From: Ulva prolifera
Taxonomy: Eukaryota > Chlorophyta > Ulvophyceae > Ulvales > Ulvaceae
Direction: 5' to 3'
Assembly (NCBI GenBank): GCA_023078555.1
Contig: CM041201.1
Location: 8,067,172 to 8,131,171 of the forward strand
DNA: 64,000 bases
The notes under the pieces were generated by a model. The model ran no database searches. It worked only from the letters and a program-made list of their open reading frames with translations, and was not told where the DNA came from. Below, piece after piece: positions 34,501-44,574 of this stretch; position 1 is the first letter of the stretch; every line of letters begins with the position of its first letter. Position numbers and translations under genes: made by a program.

Positions 34501-37500
34501 AAGCGCCTCGAATCTTCGACTTCGACTTCATGACTGTCCGCACGACTTCATGACTGTCCGCACGCAGGGCCCCTGCTTGTGCACACCCCCCTCCCGGCCC
34601 AAACGCGCCGATTCTTTCACACACATTGCGCCAAAACCTTTTACTCTTATTCCCCGCACAAGCACGCAGGGCCCTGCCTGTGCACAGTCATGAATCACAG
34701 CCGCTCAGGGCCTTGCATGACAGAGCACCACAGCGAGCGCGCTGCCAGACACTGCAGCCTGAAGCACACCTGTCTCGGGAGATCCTCACCCGCTGCTCCA
34801 TGCGCCGGCGAGTCGCACACAAGCTGCGGGCGCTATGCGCGACAGCAGCTCCATGCGTGCAGGTCAACTTCTACGCTCCGTGGTGCCCGAACTGCAACCG
34901 GCTGGCCCCGGCGTGGGAGGCCCTGATGGAGCATGCACGCACAACGTACCCTGCTGCCACAGACGGCCGCGTCCGTGTCGCCCGGGTGGACTGCGCCGCC
35001 GAGCAGGTGCGGAGCCGCCCCGACCCCGCCGCTGCTGCGTGCGCTGCGCTGCGCTGTGCTGTGTGGCGCCACCCCTGTGATGTCACCAGCACTCTCTGCA
35101 CATTGCTCTTGGGGGCAGAGTTTCCGCTGGCCGTGCCCTCCCCTGGAGCTGCACCCGACATGTTGAGTGTACTACGGCCTTCGGCATGTTCGGCATGAAT
35201 CAGATGCGCTGTGGCGGGGTGTGGGTGGGTGTTCCGGAGCAACGCAGGTGGGCCGCACGGCGTCACATCACGATACCGTGCAGGAGCTATGCAAGGAGGA
35301 GGCGGTCACAGGGTACGCGACGATGCGCCTCTACCGCCGCGACTCGCGCGGCCACAAGTACGTGTCATACGGGGGAGGCCGCACAGAGGAGGAGCTCACA
35401 GGGTTCCTCGACACCTACGTGAGCGCGAGCCTCCCGGGGCCACCTCAGCCCTCGGAAGTATGTGCCCCCTCCTTCCCGGCAGGCAACACCTTCCGTTTGG
35501 GTCGGAATAACGGTTTTCAAACACCCGTTTTCAACGGAACCCATTGAGGCTACTGTACGCAAGGCTGTCTCAGAATATGTTGTGGTGCCTGCCTTACCGT
35601 GTTCTGATGTTCAAGCAGAAGCTCGTTTCCCTGGAACACATCGAAAGTACCTCCAACTGCTGATGCTTTTCTCCGGTGCACCTCCAGCCGTCCTCTACAG
35701 AGCCGCATGTAGTGGCGCATCGCCGTCGGCGCTATTGTGCCACCTCTAGCCACATGGGCCGAGCGCGTGCCATCTGTTCCCCTGCTTGGTATCTGCGGGG
35801 CGGCGGAGCTTCAGACATATGTTGCGTGTACTCTCAACCGGCCGTGGGCCGTTGGGCGTGCATCCGCACACGGCCGACCCGGCGCGGCAGCCCACCCAGC
35901 GTGCTGCGAAGCAGCTGAAGAGGCGCGTGCTGTGCAGTTTGAAGCTGCGAAGGTAGCGAGAACAAAGTACGCCGCGCTGCTGACCCCCGCGCAGTTCCGG
36001 GCCGCGCAGCAGAGGTACCCCCTCCTCGTGGTGCGCCTCCCCCACCCCCTGGCATCACTCAGTGTTCCACCTGGTAGTTCCCCCTGGTATTCACACCGCC
36101 AACACGTTTTGCTGGTGAATGCATTGCTGTGCCCGCAGCAGTGGTGTCGCCTACGCCACTGGCCGCACCTGTGCAGGTCAACTTCTACGCCGCCTGGTGC
36201 CCCTGGTCCAAGAAACTCCTGCCGAAGTGGATGGAGGTGATGGAGTATGCGCGCACGATGTACCCTACTGCCACCGACGGCCGCATCCGCGTCGCCCGCG
36301 TCGACTGCACCGTTGACGATGTGGTGGACGACGTGCGCGCCTCCACCCTCCTTGCAGCCCCGCACTGTGCTGTGTGCTGTGTGCTGTGCTGTGGACGTGT
36401 CGGCCCTGCTGACGTCGACCACCGTAGCCGCGCAGCCTGTGCGGCGGTGGCGGTACCCATGCATGGGGCATATGCCTGACGACGCTCGCGCTCGCGGCGG
36501 CCAGCCGGGGCTCTGCACCCTGAGGCCATGACCTGTGTGCAGGACCTATGCTCGCGCGAGGTGATCACCGGGTTCCCGTCGGTGCGCATCTACCGCAACG
36601 GCTCGGATGAGTATCAGGAGGGTGCGTTCAGGAGGCATGAGCAGTACCGGGGCGACCGCACGGTGGAGGCGCTCACAGCGTTCATCGACGGCCTCGTGCC
36701 CTCCGCCGGCCCGCCACCCGAGCAGACGGTGCGCCCCAGTGCAGCCTGCGGCCCCTGATGGTGGCGGCTCATGCGCACTACCTGTGGCCCCGTTAACTCG
36801 GAGTTGTCAATGCCCAATAGGGTATTGCTCAGTTTAGGTTTACTTTAATTTACCTGTGCCGGCGACATTAGCGCGCAGCGTGACGTTTACGATGTGTGCA
36901 GCTGCAGCAGCAGCAGATCCGCCTGCGCGAGATCCCGGCGAGGGCGGACCTAGTATCCATGGGGAGCCTCCTTCGCGGCCTGAAGTCTGCGGAGCTGAAG
37001 GACCACAAAGTGCGCCATCCCCTGCCCCTCTTGCGGTTAGTCAGCACACTCGCCCCTATAGCCCGGTCCCTTCCTCAAACGGGCCGGCATCTACCCCCCT
37101 CCCCCACCCACATCCCTTTACGCTCGCAATGCGAACTCATGCACACAGCTTGTATTGCTCAAGAGTGCCTGAATTGCATGGCATGTTGACTGATGAGGTG
37201 CGTGGCGTGTAGGTCGAAGCGGACCTTCCGGCACACGCTGAATATGCAGCTCCGATGACGGCGGAGCAGTTCCGGGAGGCGCAGCGCGCGTACCCCCTCC
37301 TCGTGGTGCGGGCCCGGCTGCTCTTCCTGACCCGCGCCTGCCCCCTCCCCCTCTGGCACACCCGCACCCACTCGATGCCTCATGCATGCCGTATGCGACT
37401 GCAGTCACCGCCTGATTGCCTTGCACCTTGCAGCCCCGCCCGAGCACGCTTTCGGCACAGTTCCGTCGAGCCCCGGCGCGGGCCGGCCGGCCGGCCGCGC

Positions 37501-40500
37501 GCACTCATGCATGCACATACACAGTCAGCTGCCATAGCAGCCGACGAGGCACCTGGGCTCCGCAGCGAGCCCATTCGCGACGGCAGTCCCAGAGGCGATG
37601 GAATCGCTGCTGGCGCGTTTGGGTCCCTCGATCAACGCCGCTGCTCCGCATGAGGCCCTTGCTCCCCCCAGCTGGCGGAGCGCCCTCTGCGGGACACACA
37701 GGCCGCCCTGTGACTTACTCGCCGGCCCCAGGAGTGAGCCCCATCGCTCGTGCCACATGTGCAGGTCAACTTCGACGTGCCATGGTGCCCGAGTTGCCGG
37801 AAGATGGCCCCAAAGTGGGAGGCTGTAATGGAGCATGCACACGCGGCCTACCCCGCCTCCGACGGCCGCATCCGCGTCGGCAGGGTTAACTGCACTGCCG
37901 AGTATGTGTGCAACCTCCGCCCCCTCCCTTTTGCCAGCTGCATATCTCGATGATCATGAGGGCCCCGTTTCGCCAAGCTCCTTACGCTGCCCTCCGTGTG
38001 TGCTGCGCTGTGCTGTCCTCTGAACTCCGCCATTGCTTCGCCATGCTGGCCATCACTGTAGCTCCACGTCCTGTGGACGGAAAACCCCATTACGCGGCAA
38101 CGGCGGCCACAATGCATGGGGCTCATGCGATCGTGTAGTGCATGCGCCGCGTGCAGGCTCTGTGCGAGGCGGAGCAGATCACAGGGTATCCATCGATTCG
38201 TGTCTACCGCGACGGCTCAGACGACATCTTGGTGCGGGGCAGCTACCACGGGCATGAGATGTACAGGGGTGCCCGCACGTATAAGGCACTCAAGGCGTTT
38301 GTCGACGGCCTCGTCACACCGGCCGGTGCCGAACCCACCAAGGACGACGGCATGGTGCGACCCCAGAGAACAGAAGAGCCATGCATGCATCAGCGCTGCC
38401 CCCCCCTCTATACCGATGCCGCGTGAGTGTGGCGTGAACGCGGCGGCACTGCATGCAGGCGATGCATGTGGCAAACGAGGGGGCCATGGTCTCTGAGGGT
38501 TCAGGCGACCGCTTTGCAGGGCAGGAGGGCGAGCACGTACGCTCTCTCAGACCCTGTTGATCACCTTCATGAGACCCTTTTAGTCACCCTGGCCCGCCCT
38601 TGCGCCTGCGCCATGGCACATTCCCTCCGGCGTCTGTGCCTCTCTGACCGCCTCTCTCGCGTGGCGTGATGCGCATCGTAGCATATGTCGCGCCGTACCT
38701 TCGGTCTAGTGGCTGAGCAGCCGCGTGCTACGCAGGTTGAGCAGGACGAGCCGGAATCCGCCGACTACTCCGCGCCCATGACTGCCGCCCAGTTCCACGC
38801 CGCTCGGCAACGGCACCCCTTCCTCATGGTGCGAGTCCCCTGTAGCCACGCTTGCTCTCCCACCCCTCGCCCCCCCCCTTCCCCCCCCGCACGTACCACC
38901 ACTCTTTCACAGTCAACCAGAAGTACTGTGCATGGATCCACCCCGATGGCTGCCACAGCTCAGGCCGCCGCCGACTATGCCCGCAATCATGACGGACACG
39001 CACAAGCAGCGGCCATGGATCCAGCTCGTTTCACAGGCGACGGCTCTCGCTCTCGTCCCCGGCCGCGGAGCGCAGACAAGATCTGCACACTGCATGCATC
39101 TCACCGTCCTGCACCAGTGTAGCGTGCCGACGATGACGTCTGTGTAGGTCAACTTCTTCGCGCCGTGGACCCCATGGCAGGAGCTGTACCCTATCTGGGA
39201 GGCCGCGATGCTGCACACGCGCACACACCCCCTCAACACGGACGGCCGCGTTCGCGTCGCCCACGTCGACTGCTCCGTCGATATGGTGTGCCGCCCCGCC
39301 GATTCCCCCCGGCTCCCGCCTGTGCCACACGCTGTGTGGCGGGCGCCTTGCGTTGCATACCCCCCGCCACAATTGGGCGGCCTAGGGTGGACCCTGAGGC
39401 TGAGGCTGCGAGATAGTGCAGGCCTTTTGCAAGGGGCAGAAGGTGACACACTTCCCGTGGGTCCGCACGTACCGCGACGGCGTGGAAGACGTCATGGTGG
39501 AGGGCGAGCGCCACGTCAGTGACACGTACCAGGGAGACGACATCGAGGGCGAGCTCAAGGCCCTTGTCGACAAGGTCTTGCGACTGTCTGCACGGACACC
39601 GCTCAGTCAACCTAGGCTCTCTGCACCCCACTCTGCAGGCTCCGCACTGGACCGCGTCAGCTTGTTTGTGTCATTCACGTACCGCGGCAGCATGGTGCGC
39701 CCCTGTAGGCCTCAATGCATGTCGACAGTGGGCCGCCGCCTGCAGCACACCCCGCAGCCACCCGCCGCGCCGAAGCCAGGGTCATGCTCCTGGTCCTTAT
39801 GCAGGCAATGCATGTGGAGCTGTACGAGGGCGCGCGTGTGGGGGAAGAGGAGGCCACGGCGGCTGCGGCCATGCGTGAACGGTTCCCAGCGTCGCCACGC
39901 CAGCCCGTGCGCGCCCCACCCGCCTGATCCGCTCCCCTGTATCCCGATGCTACCTCCGCTGTTCACCCCTGAGCCGCAGCACACGAGTGCTGCGGCTCAC
40001 CATCTGAGTGTTGTACGCCACAATTTCATGTAGCCCGGCAGAAGTGTCTGCGGCGCGGCGCGCGCTGTGTGCTGTGGAGTAGATGAATAGGCCCGCGCTG
40101 TGCAGGCCAAAGACGACTTGCTCGGCGCGAACTACTCCGCGCCGATGACCGCCGCGCAGTTCCGGGCCGCGCAGCGCCGGCACCCCCTCCTGCTGGTGCG
40201 GCTCTCCTGAATCAGACGCGTGCCTTCGAAACGTCCCGCCCCACCCCCTGCCTGCCACGACGCAGGCCACCTCGGGAATGCGTGGTAGTCGCGCTGAACT
40301 GCACACGCCAGGGCGGCTGACATGCGATGCCTACGCGTGTGAGGTGAAACGTTTGCTGGAGGATGCTAGTCGCACGACGATCTCGGGCCGACGTCACTAC
40401 CTTCCGGCTTTGCCAAAGGGCATCAGACGTCTGCGTGAATCAAGCAGTATACGTGCATAGCGCATGTGCATGAGGCCCATGCGGTGTGTTGCACATCAAC

Positions 40501-41924
40501 TCGAATGTCATAAAGAAAAGCGGAATCTTGCCAGCAGTCAGCGGGCGTGAGCGGCTCGACAGCCCCATGCAAGACCGCAAATCGCGAGGCGACCCAGGTT
40601 GACTCTTCTTTGGTCTGTGCCTTTTCGACAACATTCTCATCACGTCTGTGCAGGTCAACTTCTACGCCGCCTGGTGCCCCTTTTCCCAGAAGCTCCTCCC
40701 AGAATGGATGGCAGTCATGGAGCACGCGCGCACGGCGTACGCCGACGGCCGCGTCCGCGTCGCCCGGGTTGACTGCGCCATCGAGTCCTCCAAGGTGCGC
40801 GACCCCATGGCCACCAAACGCGCCGTGTGCTGTGCGCCGTGGGCTGTGTGCTGTGCTCCAAATGCCCAAGTCCGACAAGAACTCTGAGAACTGCTCGGCG
40901 CGTGTCGATTGCACTGCACGGCGCCGATGCGGGCCCCCATCTACTCATCCATGCATGAGCCACATGCATCATGCCTCCCACATCCACGCGGTTGTGGCCA
41001 GGCTGCTCGGTGCTGGCCCGGGGCTGGGAACGAGCGGAGTGTGCAGGAGCTGTGCAATGAGCAGAGGATCGCCGCGTTCCCGACGATACGCGTCTACCGC
41101 GACGGCTCGGACGACATCATCGTGGGCGGGAACCACGTGCGCCACAGAAACTTGTACAAGGGTGACCGCACAGAGGCGGCGCTCACGGCGTTCGTCGACG
41201 ACCTCGCGCGCGATGCACACCCCACTCCCACTCCCGAGACGAAGCCGCCGCGGCGACCCCGGCAAGGCTGCATGGTAGCGCTCTCTTGCAGCGTCCGCGA
41301 ATGACACTGCAGCCCTGCTGCATCCCCACACGCATGTGTTCATGCACTGCTGCCGTATCTGCTGCACCGGGGCTTCTGCTGCACCGGCAGGCGCATTCTG
41401 CACAATATGCCCCAGGCCCCAACTGCAACGGGCTGCAGCTGCGTGTGATACGATTCCCACTACGACCACCACGGCCTTTCAGCGGCTGTTTAGCATGGCT
41501 CACAGCCAGCTGCACATCGCCAGGTTTACAGACGCCTCACCACGCTGTGGCGGTGCAGGTGGCGAGCCACGTCATCACCAAGAGAGCACCCGGCACGCTG
41601 TCCTTCCACATGCGCCACGACGGCGCCGTCGCCCCCGCGAGCCCTGACACCGACGTCTCCCACCGCGTCCACCACCTCACCTTTGGGCCCCCCGCCGCGG
41701 TGGAGGGCACCGGTGACAGCCACCGCGACAGCCTCGCGGACGCTGCCTTTGCCGGCCCACACCCAAACATGACGCATGAGCACACCCTACGGCTCACAGC
41801 GGTGGCCCCCAATGCTATCGTGGCGGCACCAGGCGCGTATGAGTACACGGTGGAGTCGCGCAGCTACGTGGAGGATCCGGGGGCCCTGCCGGCGGCCAGA
41901 TTTACGGTGCAGCTGCCGGGATAA
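30471..41924 (+). CDS. six-module PDI-C (thioredoxin/ERV fusion), copy A
   Basis: About 28 exons join in frame to roughly 1,396 residues (first exon missing). Order: membrane anchor and ERGIC N domain; thioredoxin module 1; linker, orphan half-module, linker; modules 2-6 with linkers after 3, 4 and 5; COPII-coated-ERV C domain. Plant PDI-C proteins (PDIL5-3/5-4 type) have the same end domains but one thioredoxin domain. They are ER or early-secretory membrane proteins of the ERV41/ERV46 relationship, thought to pair cargo handling with thiol-disulfide exchange. The single hydrophobic helix near the N-terminus predicts a type II protein with all modules luminal. From exon 3 on, introns are phase 0, with donors mostly GTGCGN and acceptors GCAG/GTAG. 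No frameshift or stop breaks any exon. Alternative: exon 33873-34028 could read on to a TAG at 34041-34043, splitting the locus into two genes. Confidence 0.78.
31843..32742 (+). other. copy A thioredoxin module 1 (APYC site)
   Basis: Exon a 31843-31935 (FTAPMTAAQFRAAQRRYPLL), exon b 32265-32405 and exon c 32557-32742, all phase 0. Exon b reads VNFCASWAPYCKAMAPAW. The usual CxxC is APYC, with the nucleophilic first cysteine replaced by alanine, so it cannot act as a normal dithiol oxidoreductase. Exon c keeps the cis-proline position (GYPSARIYRNG) and the terminal helix (FVDDLV). A stray cysteine precedes the site (NFC). It may act in substrate binding or hold a mixed disulfide poorly. Confidence 0.8.
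32981..33060 (-). repeat. ~80-bp short interspersed repeat, member 2 (copy A only)
   Basis: This is a reverse-orientation member, with TTTAC units as GTAAAGTAAAAGTAAA at its left end, lying in the intron after module 1 of copy A. The matching position in copy B (near 51533) has only an uninterrupted CCACATGTGGGC. In copy A, CACATG lies on both sides of the insert, which suggests a target duplication of about 6 bp. So this insertion postdates the separation of the two copies. Confidence 0.8.
33100..34028 (+). other. copy A orphan half-module and linkers
   Basis: Exon 33100-33213 is an acidic linker (QEKQASV ... LPQRDVE). Exon 33355-33531 is a c-type thioredoxin exon (SKEEAIVRMPPVHVYRDGS), ending in the same VPSTGPAPTHT as module 1 exon c (SSTGPAPAHT). 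It has no a or b partner, so it lacks any CxxC. A 21-bp in-frame tandem duplication (Tyr-Tyr-Asn-Asp-Glu-Leu-Thr) is present at 33457-33498; copy B is six bases shorter in this exon. Exon 33873-34028 is an acidic, Ala-rich linker ending VSYDTVTL. Its donor (GTCAAG) is unlike the others. Without splicing it would end VKIT-stop, giving an alternative gene end. Confidence 0.62.
34223..35457 (+). other. copy A thioredoxin module 2 (CPNC site)
   Basis: Exons a 34223-34318, b 34863-35006 and c 35284-35457, phase 0. Exon b has a complete dithiol motif in PWCPNCNRLAPAW, so this is one of only two redox-complete modules. However, exon c reads GYATMRLYRR: the cis-proline that thioredoxin folds place beside the active site is replaced by alanine, which normally alters substrate release and metal binding. 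The donor of exon c is GTATGT rather than GTGCGN. The intron that follows holds an A+T-rich stretch (about 35480-35640) that differs more between the copies than neighbouring DNA. Confidence 0.8.
35938..36728 (+). other. copy A thioredoxin module 3 (CPWS site)
   Basis: Exons a 35938-36030, b 36177-36332 and c 36543-36728. The site is AAWCPWSKKLLPKW, a single-cysteine CxxS form. From family knowledge, plant PDI-C proteins often have C-x-W-S/C here, so this module may be closest to the ancestral one. A CxxS site can trap mixed disulfides or isomerise but not oxidise. The cis-proline is kept (GFPSVRIYRNG), as is the family hallmark HEQYRGDRT. Exon b runs five residues longer than in the other modules (VVDD before GTGCGC). 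Confidence 0.8.
36782..36853 (+). repeat. ~75-bp short interspersed repeat, member 3
   Basis: It lies in the intron between module 3 and the linker exon at 36902. The same insertion is present at 55260-55331 in copy B, so it predates the duplication. It starts TGTGGCCCCGTTAACTCGG and ends in TTTACTTTAATTTAC. Confidence 0.8.
36902..38536 (+). other. copy A linker, thioredoxin module 4 (CPSC site), linker
   Basis: Linker exon 36902-37009 (LQQQQIRLREIPARADL, ending LKDHK) is Gln/Leu-rich and possibly helical. Module 4: a 37213-37305, b 37765-37905, c 38157-38354. Exon b reads VPWCPSCRKMAPKW (CPNC in copy B), and exon c keeps cis-proline (GYPSIRVYRDG). It is the only module with both a full dithiol and cis-proline, making it the best candidate for real oxidoreductase activity. 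Linker exon 38459-38536 (AMHVANEGAMVSEG...) follows. The a-b intron here has about 147 bp (around 37552-37698) that copy B lacks. Exon b ends AEY in this copy, against AEQ in copy B and in module 2. Confidence 0.8.
38736..39906 (+). other. copy A thioredoxin module 5 (TPWQ site) and linker
   Basis: Exons a 38736-38828, b 39148-39285 and c 39422-39694, then linker 39805-39906. Exon b reads APWTPWQELYPIW: both active-site cysteines are gone (Thr and Gln), so the module is redox-dead. Exon c keeps proline (HFPWVRTYRDG) but runs 25-30 residues past the usual end, into a Ser/Pro-rich tail ending TYRGSM. A shorter form using a GTCTTG donor is possible. The linker (AMHVELYEGARVGEEEA...) shares its AMHV start with the linker after module 4, so linker exons were duplicated too. 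Confidence 0.74.
40106..41274 (+). other. copy A thioredoxin module 6 (CPFS site)
   Basis: Exons a 40106-40195, b 40654-40794 and c 41047-41274. The site is AAWCPFSQKLLPEW, a single-cysteine CxxS form like module 3. Exon c keeps the cis-proline (AFPTIRVYRDGSDD) and ends in a Pro/Arg-rich tail (PETKPPRRPRQGCM) leading to the C-terminal domain; its donor is GTAGCG. The a-b intron is about 80-90 bp longer than in copy B. Confidence 0.8.
41559..41924 (+). other. copy A last exon: COPII-coated ERV C-terminal domain
   Basis: The acceptor GGTGCAG is followed by 121 codons and TAA. Motifs: APGTLSFHMRHD, DVSHRVHHLTFGPP, LADAAFAGPHPN, EYTVESRSYVEDPGALPAARF. These match the pattern of the ERV/PDI-C C domain ('GxxxxSxHS ... 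(N/D)xSHxxxHLSFG ... YEYTxxS ... PxAxFxFxLSP'). Family members usually continue into a second membrane helix after this strand. Here the frame stops four residues after FTVQ, so no C-terminal helix is visible, unless GTGCAG inside the last codons serves as a donor to an unseen exon. Confidence 0.82.
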
Positions 41925-43640
41925 GCGCAGCTTCCGGAGCAAGCGCAGCAGCGTCCCCGCTAGATGCCCAGCGTGATCAGCCTTACAAAGGCAGGCCTGT
42001 GCGGGCAACTGCATGGTGACCGCCAGCAGTGAGGGCTTCTGCAAGTGAGCGACGTCGTCGTGATAGCGGCTCGTGGCATAGACCGTGCGATCTATCCGCA
42101 CTGAGGACCAACCCAGTGTGGTGCGACACCCTGGCGGTTGAGGCGTGCGTCAGGCCATGCCATGCAGGGAGAGCATGGAGATCGTGTGCCCCATGCCCTC
42201 AAGCGGCAAGCGTGGCCGCGCTGCCGAGGTGGCCACGCTGGGGGGAGGGTGCCTGCCGCTTACGCTCCGCTCGGGGCACGTTGTTGCCCGCGCAAGCCGT
42301 TCGGACAGATGACGTTCAGACGCATTTGCGTCGCGTGATGGGTCGGCAATTACACAGCTGCTCCGCTTGCGCACGTTCAGTACACAACGGTTTATCATGC
42401 ATACAGTCTGCTGTGTGGACACATGGCCTCTTTGATCCCGCGTGATTGCTTTTCCTTTTTTTCACTTTTCCTAGTTTCAGCAGGGGTTTCGGGCCTGGAC
42501 AGCACGGCTGCCTGCCGTCTGTTACCAATGCTGCAAGCACACTGGCAGTGCAGTTCTGTGTGTATCGTGGCGGCATCGCTACGCGACTGTGGTGCCGGCA
42601 TCCATAGATTTTGTTTGAGGCAAGCATGGACCGGGCTGCAGCAAGTGCTCTCGTGCGGCTGCGGGCTCTGTTACTGACTGTAATCGCTTGAACCGCTGTC
42701 GAGAGTCTTGATAGGCTCCAATGGCGGCAGGTTGAGGTGAAATGGCATCAAACAGCAGAATTGCTCTCACGGCAGCCGGGACGCAGCCGGGACGCAACGG
42801 GGCTTGAAAAAACAAAACTGTGGGGAGTCCACCAGGGACAGTCTCATGTTGGCAGCTGTCATCGGCATGCACCATATCGCCCGTGTCTCCTCAGCCTGGT
42901 TTGTGTGTGAAAGCTGTACTCCAGGCTGCAGGTAACATGTGAGATGCGGATTGGCAGCCTGTACCGCACCTCTGTGCTGGTGGAAAAGCTCGTAGACGCT
43001 GACAGCGAATGGCCACACGTATTCATTGCTCGAGGTGTCGTCACTCTGAAGTTGGCGAGGTGTTTGGTGCTTGCGGGCTCGAGGCTGAGCATATGAGTAT
43101 GGCACTGGCAGTTACCTCAGGCTGCCTCTGGGATCATCTCTGCAGCCCACACAAGCGCTCCTACATGATCATGCCCCAGACTGTGGCTTGTCGCCGAGCG
43201 TTGGACAACTAATCATTGATTTGTTGATTGACTGCAGGCAGTCTCGCGTGCACAAAGGCCAGGGTCAGGCAACCAGTGTGTCTCTCGCTGGCACTGGTGT
43301 AGCTAGAACTGCTGCACATGACCTCTGTTGGCACGCGGAGGCAGTGTGATGAGAGCATCGATATGCATGCCCTGTATCTGTGGGTTCTGCAACCAGATCA
43401 GCTGACTGCGACGAACAGCATTGAACGATTCATTGAGTCATTGATTGAGTGTGACTTTGACTGCGAAGCAGCTACTTGTAGAAACGTAAACGATGTGAAG
43501 CGGAACAACCTGATTCCAGTTTGGAACATACGATCGATCATGTCACCACACTTGGTGATTAGGCGATAATTCAGGATCGATGTACTGTGAAGAGCGGCCC
43601 TGACCATATCAAAGTCAACTAGGCCACCCGCTCGTTACGG
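41925..43640. other. duplicated 3' flank; no gene supported
   Basis: This repeats at 60144-61866. Both copies keep an 83-codon frame (43318-43569 here), but nearly all of its differences between copies change the amino acid, so it does not behave as a conserved protein. Another short frame near 42948-43100 (MRIGSLYRTSVLVEKLVDAD...) is broken in copy B by a small insertion. Confidence 0.5.
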
Positions 43641-43937
43641 GCACACAAGCATGGTCTGATATCTGGCAGGCCAACTCACATTCACACGGGGTTATGGTCA
43701 CCCTTGATGCTGGCATCTGCTTCGTGTCAGGAATATAGTGTGGTCTCAGAGACTGGCCATGCATGTCCTCGATATACAGCGGACTAGCCCAACGGCAGTG
43801 GCTGGTTCACTGCCTTATATCGATCGTTGATATCTCAGTAACTACCCTTTGTCAATATCTCTGCTCGCTCTACCTCACATCTCAACACTTCGGTCCTAAT
43901 TCTGCGACTGAAACACAAGCTGCAGCTTCCAGTACAC

Positions 43938-44005
43938 TGTGTTGCAAGGACCAAGGCAGCGAGGCGGGCAGCATCGCGAACTCAGCAAGCAGCACAAGAA
44001 CACTA
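43938..44005 (+). mobile_element. LINE-like element, 5' end fragment
   Basis: TGTGTTGCAAGGACCAAGG, then GCAGCGAGGCGGGCAGC, matches the first ~40 bp of the elements at 21461 and 46035, with drift thereafter. No ORF follows. It is likely a solitary, 3'-truncated or decayed copy. Confidence 0.5.
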
Positions 44006-44574
44006 CCGAGTGCAATGTACATTGTGATGCAGCACGCTTGAACTATGCATCATTTCTGTCAACGTGCAAGCCTGAATTCCGCATGTGCAGCCATCTGGTG
44101 TCGCAAACGATACCAGATCATCCGTACCATACCAGATGATCTGAGCACCCGTCAGGCAGGTCTGAGATGATTTGGTCAGCAGAGTGGCAAATGATTTGTA
44201 AGTCCCATGCAGCAGGCAGCACAAGGCCGCAAAAAATTGCTGCATTGTGGTTGTTGACGGAACAGTAGCAAATACTTCGCATCAATGTGATGGCATTCCG
44301 CACCATACAGCAGATGTAGCAATAAAGGAATGGCCTGAATCACAGACTGTTGTGCAGAGGCTCAAGGGCTACCGGGTCAAGCCCACCGATGATATTGGGA
44401 CTGACCAGCAACACACTGTCACACTGATCCGGCCTCCAGTGCTGTGGCCTTCGTCGCAGCCGAGCTCGCGGCGACAGCGCATTACCTGCCTCTGCTGGGC
44501 CATGTAAAGCAGCACAGAGAGCGCACAGATGGCATTTTTCACTGAATTTGAGACTTTTCACATCGGGTCGCTAC

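Larger units (their letters stand above)
31285..43640 (+). repeat. tandem duplication unit, copy A
   Basis: From about intron 2 of the PDI-C gene to 1.7 kb past its stop, this stretch matches 49770-61866 base for base with scattered substitutions, introns included. Homology fades on the left near CCCACGCCTGGCGGCCGCATG and ends on the right at CTAGGCCACCCGCTCGTT. Differences include two short-repeat insertions, deletions of about 147 and 85 bp in copy B introns and a poly-C expansion in copy B. Confidence 0.9.

Noticed and set aside
42767..43105. minus-strand frame shared with 61033-61332
   Set aside because: It is conserved only because the DNA is duplicated. It has no motif, and an overlapping plus-strand frame is equally plausible.
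43318..43569. 83-codon frame kept in both duplicated flanks (partner 61545-61796)
   Set aside because: About ten of the eleven base differences I counted change the residue. This argues against protein constraint; the frame probably survives because the duplication is young.
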